Assembly: GCA_003648225.1 (NCBI GenBank)
Contig: QMOL01000066.1
Span: forward strand, 1-10,781
Source of the DNA: Chlamydiota bacterium
Lineage (GTDB): Bacteria > Auribacterota > UBA3054 > B51-G9
Direction of reading: 5' to 3'
DNA: 10,781 nucleotides
The position numbers were made by a program, and so were the translations under genes. A model generated the notes under the pieces. The model saw only the letters and a program-made list of their open reading frames with translations. It was not told where the DNA came from and did not search any database. Position 1 is the first letter of the stretch; the number at the start of each line of letters is the position of its first letter. Positions 8,601 through 10,781 of this stretch are shown piece by piece.

Positions 8601-9995
8601 TTTTTCTCCTATAGCATCAAGCCAATAAATTTTAAATTTATCTCCTCCTAAAGATTTCAATTTCCCTTTATTTGAAGAACTAAGATCTTTTTCAATATGC
8701 CACGCTTTGCGAGGATCAAGTACCTGAAAACGTTTAGCTCCCGCTAATTCCGATGGAGCCGGAGAACCCGGGATACAGCCGAAAAATAAATCCGGTGAAT
8801 AAGCACAGCGCTTATTGTCAATCATACCGAAATCTTCTATCCAGTGTTTATCTCCGCTGCCTGAAGTTATAGGCATTCTGGCATCAACAGTACTGAGAGT
8901 TGTTGACTCATCATTTGCCATTACCTCATTAAAGCATATTGCCTCAACGCCATAAGCGGAACCGAGAGTAGAAAGCACATGATTTTCATCTCTATAATCG
9001 GCGATATTCGCGGCGAGTTGCATTTGTTTTGTGGAATTCGGTTCAAAAGGAGAATCAGCATTCGCTTTAATAAGTAACTTTCTGCATTCACGGGCTGTTA
9101 CACAGTTAATATCAGAAGGGATTTGATTAGGAAGTGTTGCCGTTCCGGGCATATCGCACGAATAAATAGTTGCTCTCTGAGGAATTTCATGCATTATTTG
9201 AGATTTAGTATTAAGCAACTTTCTATTATCACCTATTAACACATTCATAAGCTCCGACATACTGCTGAACTTTCTGTCATCACCTCTCAAATGCTCTGCT
9301 GAATATTCGCGGGAATCGTTTATGCCTTCATCATTCTCATCAATGATTCCGTTCGCGTTATTGTCGATCCCATCTGCCATTAAAATCAAATTATTTTGGT
9401 CGTCATCTCCACGACCGCCGGGAAGTTTATTTTTCCCGAGTCGATAATCAATAAGTTTTTGGGCTGTTTTTGGCGAAACGCCAAGCGCGGTAGATAAATT
9501 TATTTCACCGGTGTCCCATCCGGTTCCTTTTGAATTTTGAGTTAGAAAAGCTTTTTGAACATTTGCTTTCCCGGCTTCATCTTCAATCCGTATTCTGTAT
9601 CTGCCTATCAATTTCCCCGTGGTGTCTTTCATGATTTTCCATTTGGAATATTCGGGAGATTTCGTCATATTATAAATGGAATTAATGCGCGTGGCGGGAT
9701 TGCGTTCATTAGCCGTAATTGTTGCTTTAACATATTCAAGTCCGGAATCGAGTAACAAATCTAACTGCTGTGAATTAATATGTGATTTGCTTTGCTTATT
9801 CTCTATATTCATTAAAGTTGTAAACGACGCTGCCATTATCGCAAGCACAACAAGAATTGCGAGAACCGCCACTAAGGCGATACCGTGGTTCGAATTAAAT
9901 CGAGAAATAATCAATACGCCACGGGCGCACTTTTTAAAGCAGGAATAATCAATTTTAAAGTTAAAAAATTTATATTTATTTTTTTGATTACGCAT
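5652..9995 (-). CDS. Giant GspK-like minor pseudopilin with lamin-tail-like insert
   Basis: A 1447-residue protein. The N-terminus has a prepilin signal: 38-residue basic leader, then G38^IALVAVLAILVVLAIMA (membrane helix 39-57), without Glu at +5, as in GspK. GspK landmarks follow: GKANVQ (142-147) with a helix-hairpin-helix-like LGVSPKTAQKLIDYR (171-185), AANIADYRDEN with YGVEAICFNEVMA (328-360), and near the end RVNINTASQRLLASLPGI (1308-1325) and LDSTFFTVQIEAQ (1374-1386). GspK is normally about 300-350 residues; here roughly 900 residues sit between the two halves. NEVMA and the MYNASATPVSLANWRV...GHFYLVND stretch (752-813) resemble lamin-tail domains; 1175-1270 looks like a beta-sandwich. 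DGIDNNANGIIDENDEG (208-224) looks like a Ca2+-binding loop. TTG at codon 28 would give a more usual 11-residue leader. Expected at the inner membrane or pseudopilus tip. No frameshift is seen. Confidence 0.75.
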   Translation of the reverse strand: MRNQKNKYKFFNFKIDYSCFKKCARGVLIISRFNSNHGIALVAVLAILVVLAIMAASFTTLMNIENKQSKSHINSQQLDLLLDSGLEYVKATITANERNPATRINSIYNMTKSPEYSKWKIMKDTTGKLIGRYRIRIEDEAGKANVQKAFLTQNSKGTGWDTGEINLSTALGVSPKTAQKLIDYRLGKNKLPGGRGDDDQNNLILMADGIDNNANGIIDENDEGINDSREYSAEHLRGDDRKFSSMSELMNVLIGDNRKLLNTKSQIMHEIPQRATIYSCDMPGTATLPNQIPSDINCVTARECRKLLIKANADSPFEPNSTKQMQLAANIADYRDENHVLSTLGSAYGVEAICFNEVMANDESTTLSTVDARMPITSGSGDKHWIEDFGMIDNKRCAYSPDLFFGCIPGSPAPSELAGAKRFQVLDPRKAWHIEKDLSSSNKGKLKSLGGDKFKIYWLDAIGEKGDKIDPRIYLDPGDSALRNVPERIQPQKFGKSYLYWPPKHKITEMPSRNQLKNVMEETLSVLRKFHMVKGKRPKLEKNYFKNSLAQVYVWAKDARSKNNKSIGCFKITKSDGDSITFENANYFAKDLGLNKTTYSFETKMKKSFGEGWITNYNLSVTISSWCNSHNAIAWQPESNQTFLFRSRRPRAGKYFKVVVGRPAFHPNYGEGSLDGYPDFLGVSGEIGGPFTEDRHFEKKRWKYNDGKPIKTGAGGWMKLLVTSSDKGISRNDSKGQMLGYIRFIAPEVSEMYNASATPVSLANWRVICNTGSLATQIGRIRKTTYYDQKLRQQITDNNPVVQPQGHFYLVNDTELFDSYYGNADNKWGSAADEQVPIFQMDEENWGIAFKVENSKRVYNGITVTLKNFDFDAREVFGNETVKFLDPDHADDPESWNNVFTYVSNMGIPKPGKNQFFMWAFGITEKLKGADLMILGLPASGGIVSLTLKNEYDQVCARTVDYGKVKPEEFGVTTEKIDPTKNTWVKRKNGSIGGTETEAENQAMRSRGDNKFFIKNGPFCGIGEARNVSTGNDFERLGGSGDISKGISALGSLSKYMCSSHVRLESCLGDVTRNGWEQAYDEVSASSLRAVQGKTGGRKLNKWTGHTLRFLTGPLRGEKYPIISNSKNTFQISDKTTKEIPRSAPNRKSLKPNKGDKFSIGPGYATPMCYTRKSGEPAIWTWKNAILYPGTYDLYIYGLNDAIDTTEFLEENNNASIDVEVWNYKTKEFNMLKKRGKYGKNDSFNAGKIKPDNISGNGTVKIRLTAHDVIERNTEDMTGKAMVGTGGKQTGIAWFNYAVVTPVPVPGRVNINTASQRLLASLPGIDSKLAKNIYDGLDKRDNKTLKPYNNLGDILKVKNMTLDIFERCVNIMSLDSTFFTVQIEAQLLKDHPPSTDNKSNNQGNGYYQQKLKPDAILASRTKRFVIDDVKTDDDHLKFMELENTFVR

Positions 9996-10099
9996 TTCTT
10001 GTTAAATATTAAATATTGAATTGATCCGTTGTCCGTGATCTGTGAGTTATTTGTTTTCATTTTCATTATCTTGAAATGGCGGGGGCATTAAATTCAATC

Positions 10100-10129
10100 T
10101 CCATACTTAGTCGTCCCTTAAAAAGTCAA
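10100..10129 (-). promoter_or_regulatory. Weak outward promoter-like pair at the edge of the MITE-like element
   Basis: On the minus strand, TTGACT (10129-10124, just inside the element's left inverted repeat) is followed after 18 nt by TATGGA (10105-10100) in the flanking DNA. It points at the pseudopilin gene, whose ATG lies about 105 nt further on. The -10 is poor, so this is a candidate only; no better promoter for that gene was found. Confidence 0.25.
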
Positions 10130-10403
10130 ATTTTAGGCGATTATAAGGCGATAAAGTGAAAGCGTATTTTTATACGCTGAGCTGAAATCAACGCAGTAAT
10201 CGACCAAATTTGGCTTTTACACCTTTTTTGAATCTTTTAGTGAAATCTTTTTATTACAATAAATTACAGAAATTTGTTGTTATTTTTCATCCTTTTTTGC
10301 AAGTGTTTTGCAACAAATGTTTAAAACCTTGCAATATTTCATACATTTTTCAAGCTTGAATATCCCATCAATTCTACTTTTAAGTTGTTTTTAAGGGACG
10401 ACT
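10109..10403. mobile_element. MITE-like non-autonomous element, 295 bp
   Basis: Perfect 16-bp terminal inverted repeats, AGTCGTCCCTTAAAAA at 10109-10124 and its reverse complement at 10388-10403, are flanked directly by ACTT on both sides (10105-10108 and 10404-10407), as a 4-bp target duplication would be. The element contains no open frame of useful length, so it would depend on a transposase elsewhere. The left half can fold into a long stem: CAAATTT (10127-10133) with AAATTTG (10206-10212), CGATTA (10138-10143) with TAATCG (10197-10202), and an inner AGCGTAT/ATACGCT hairpin (10161-10178). The right half has TTTGTTG/CAACAAA and TTGCAAG/CTTGCAA pairs and a TTCAAGCTTGAA palindrome (10349-10360). 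The parent IS family is not recognised. Confidence 0.65.
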
Positions 10404-10593
10404 ACTTAGTGTCTGACCGAAAAGGGTTAACCGCCCCAAAGTGTTGATGAACATGAGTACATGTTATTTCATTGGTTATTGACTTTTTTTATCAAAAGAA
10501 AATTATTTTTTGCTAAGAAGTACGTTTTTTGGACTCCAAATGACTTATTTATCAAAACTTTTATTCAATTATTTCGCAAATATATTTTTGGTA

Positions 10594-10624
10594 AATACGT
10601 CTCTTCGGATCGAAGAGACGTATT
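10594..10624. other. Perfect 14-bp hairpin behind the right-edge gene
   Basis: AATACGTCTCTTCG (10594-10607) and its exact reverse complement (10611-10624) enclose a 3-nt GAT loop. It begins 24 nt behind the stop codon of the minus-strand gene at the right edge and so could end or protect that transcript. The minus-strand 3' side is TACCAAAAATATA, not a T-tract, so it is not a standard intrinsic terminator. A protein-binding or REP-like palindrome is the alternative. Confidence 0.6.
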
Positions 10625-10648
10625 CTACCCTTTTCGAGTAAGCCCTAA

Positions 10649-10781
10649 TTATTTTCTCTTTAAATAATAAATGATAAATGATAAATAATAAATAATAAAT
10701 AGGCAGGGTTCCGGAATCGATTCGTAACAACCCATATCAACAGTTCCTTCTTCAATTCTCGGATTGCCGTCTAAATCAACA
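10649..10781 (-). CDS. C-terminal end of a secreted, choice-of-anchor-type protein with PEP-like sorting tail (5' partial)
   Basis: Only the last 43 codons lie in the window; the gene continues past the right edge. It opens with DLDGNPRI-EE-GTVDMGCYE, the closing motif of secreted parallel beta-helix proteins of PVC bacteria (the kind annotated as choice-of-anchor Q, where varied sorting tails follow). Next come IPEP, a 15-residue hydrophobic stretch (LFIIYYLSFIIYYL) and basic KRK before the TAA stop. PEP + membrane segment + basic end is the tripartite layout of PEP-CTERM/exosortase-type signals, so export and C-terminal processing are expected. The hydrophobic part is encoded by a 7-nt tandem repeat. 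The function of the missing N-terminal part cannot be known from here. The frame is supported by the motif, not by length. Confidence 0.7.
   Translation of the reverse strand, partial: VDLDGNPRIEEGTVDMGCYESIPEPCLFIIYYLSFIIYYLKRK
10661..10699 (-). repeat. 7-nt tandem repeat (TTTATYA) coding for the sorting tail
   Basis: Read on the minus strand, five full units TTTATTA, TTTATTA, TTTATCA, TTTATCA, TTTATTA (10699-10665) and a partial TTTA (10664-10661) follow one another. As 7 is not a multiple of 3, the peptide repeats every seven residues (FIIYYLS, FIIYYLK). It lies inside the coding end of the right-edge protein. Confidence 0.85.

Larger units (their letters stand above)
9996..10648. other. 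Long intergenic region upstream of the pseudopilin gene
   Basis: About 650 bp without a gene I can support. Next to the pseudopilin start it is AT-rich, with AATATTTAATATTTAA, and carries the phrase CACGGACAACGGATC on the minus strand, which looks like intergenic repeat material. The MITE-like element (10109-10403) and the 14-bp hairpin (10594-10624) fill the rest. A plus-strand reading frame at 10461-10667 is judged spurious. Confidence 0.65.

Noticed and set aside
10140..10145. Perfect minus-strand TATAAT inside the MITE-like element
   Set aside because: No -35 and no extended TG at a suitable distance; it is also part of a predicted stem.
10450..10465. AACATG-AGTA-CATGTT short inverted repeat
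   Set aside because: Six-base arms are too short to separate from chance, and no promoter lies next to it.
10461..10667. Plus-strand 68-codon reading frame with a Lys/Phe-rich product
   Set aside because: No ribosome binding site, AT-driven composition, and it crosses the 14-bp hairpin and the opposite-strand coding end of the right-edge gene.
10661..10699. Reading the heptamer array as a CRISPR or plain non-coding microsatellite
   Set aside because: There are no spacers, and the frame coming from the VDMGCYE-IPEP motif runs straight through it to a basic end and stop, which supports coding.

Overview
The window looks like chromosomal DNA of a PVC-group bacterium, most likely Lentisphaerota. 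The evidence is indirect: moderate-to-low GC; a cytosolic-type sulfatase beside a GH38-family protein; a very large GspK-like pseudopilin carrying lamin-tail-like segments; and, at the right edge, the end of a secreted protein with a DLDGNPRI...VDMGCYE motif and a PEP-type sorting tail. No rRNA or tRNA gene and no CRISPR array is visible. Every gene I can support is on the minus strand, so transcription runs from right to left.

Layout in transcription order. (1) 10781-10649: the last 43 codons of a secreted, probably beta-helical protein whose hydrophobic C-terminal tail is written by a 7-nt tandem repeat. (2) 10648-9996: about 650 bp without a gene, holding a perfect 14-bp hairpin and a 295-bp MITE-like element with 16-bp terminal inverted repeats and a 4-bp ACTT target duplication. 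(3) 9995-5652: a 1447-residue GspK-like minor pseudopilin. (4) 5602-4211: an S1-type sulfatase with a C-M-A-A-R maturation motif and a possible own promoter. (5) 4187-3438: a stand-alone class I glutamine amidotransferase 23 nt behind the sulfatase. (6) 3437-3033: an intergenic region with dispersed-type repeats, a 25-bp inverted repeat, a terminator-like hairpin and a good sigma70-type promoter. (7) 3032-135: a full-length GH38-type protein that lacks the expected catalytic Asp. (8) 134-1: palindromic intergenic repeats.

Functionally, sulfatase and amidotransferase look like a two-gene operon, possibly extended by read-through from the pseudopilin gene. The GH38 protein appears to be transcribed separately: a hairpin with a T-tract lies upstream of its own extended -10 promoter. 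None of the sulfatase, amidotransferase and GH38 proteins has a signal peptide, so they would act in the cytoplasm, perhaps on imported sulfated saccharides; the substrate is unknown. The pseudopilin and the right-edge protein belong to the cell surface and secretion machinery.

The most interesting points are the GH38 protein with altered catalytic positions, the giant GspK/lamin-tail architecture, the repeat-encoded sorting tail whose DNA is stop-free in all three frames, and the MITE-like element upstream of the pseudopilin gene.
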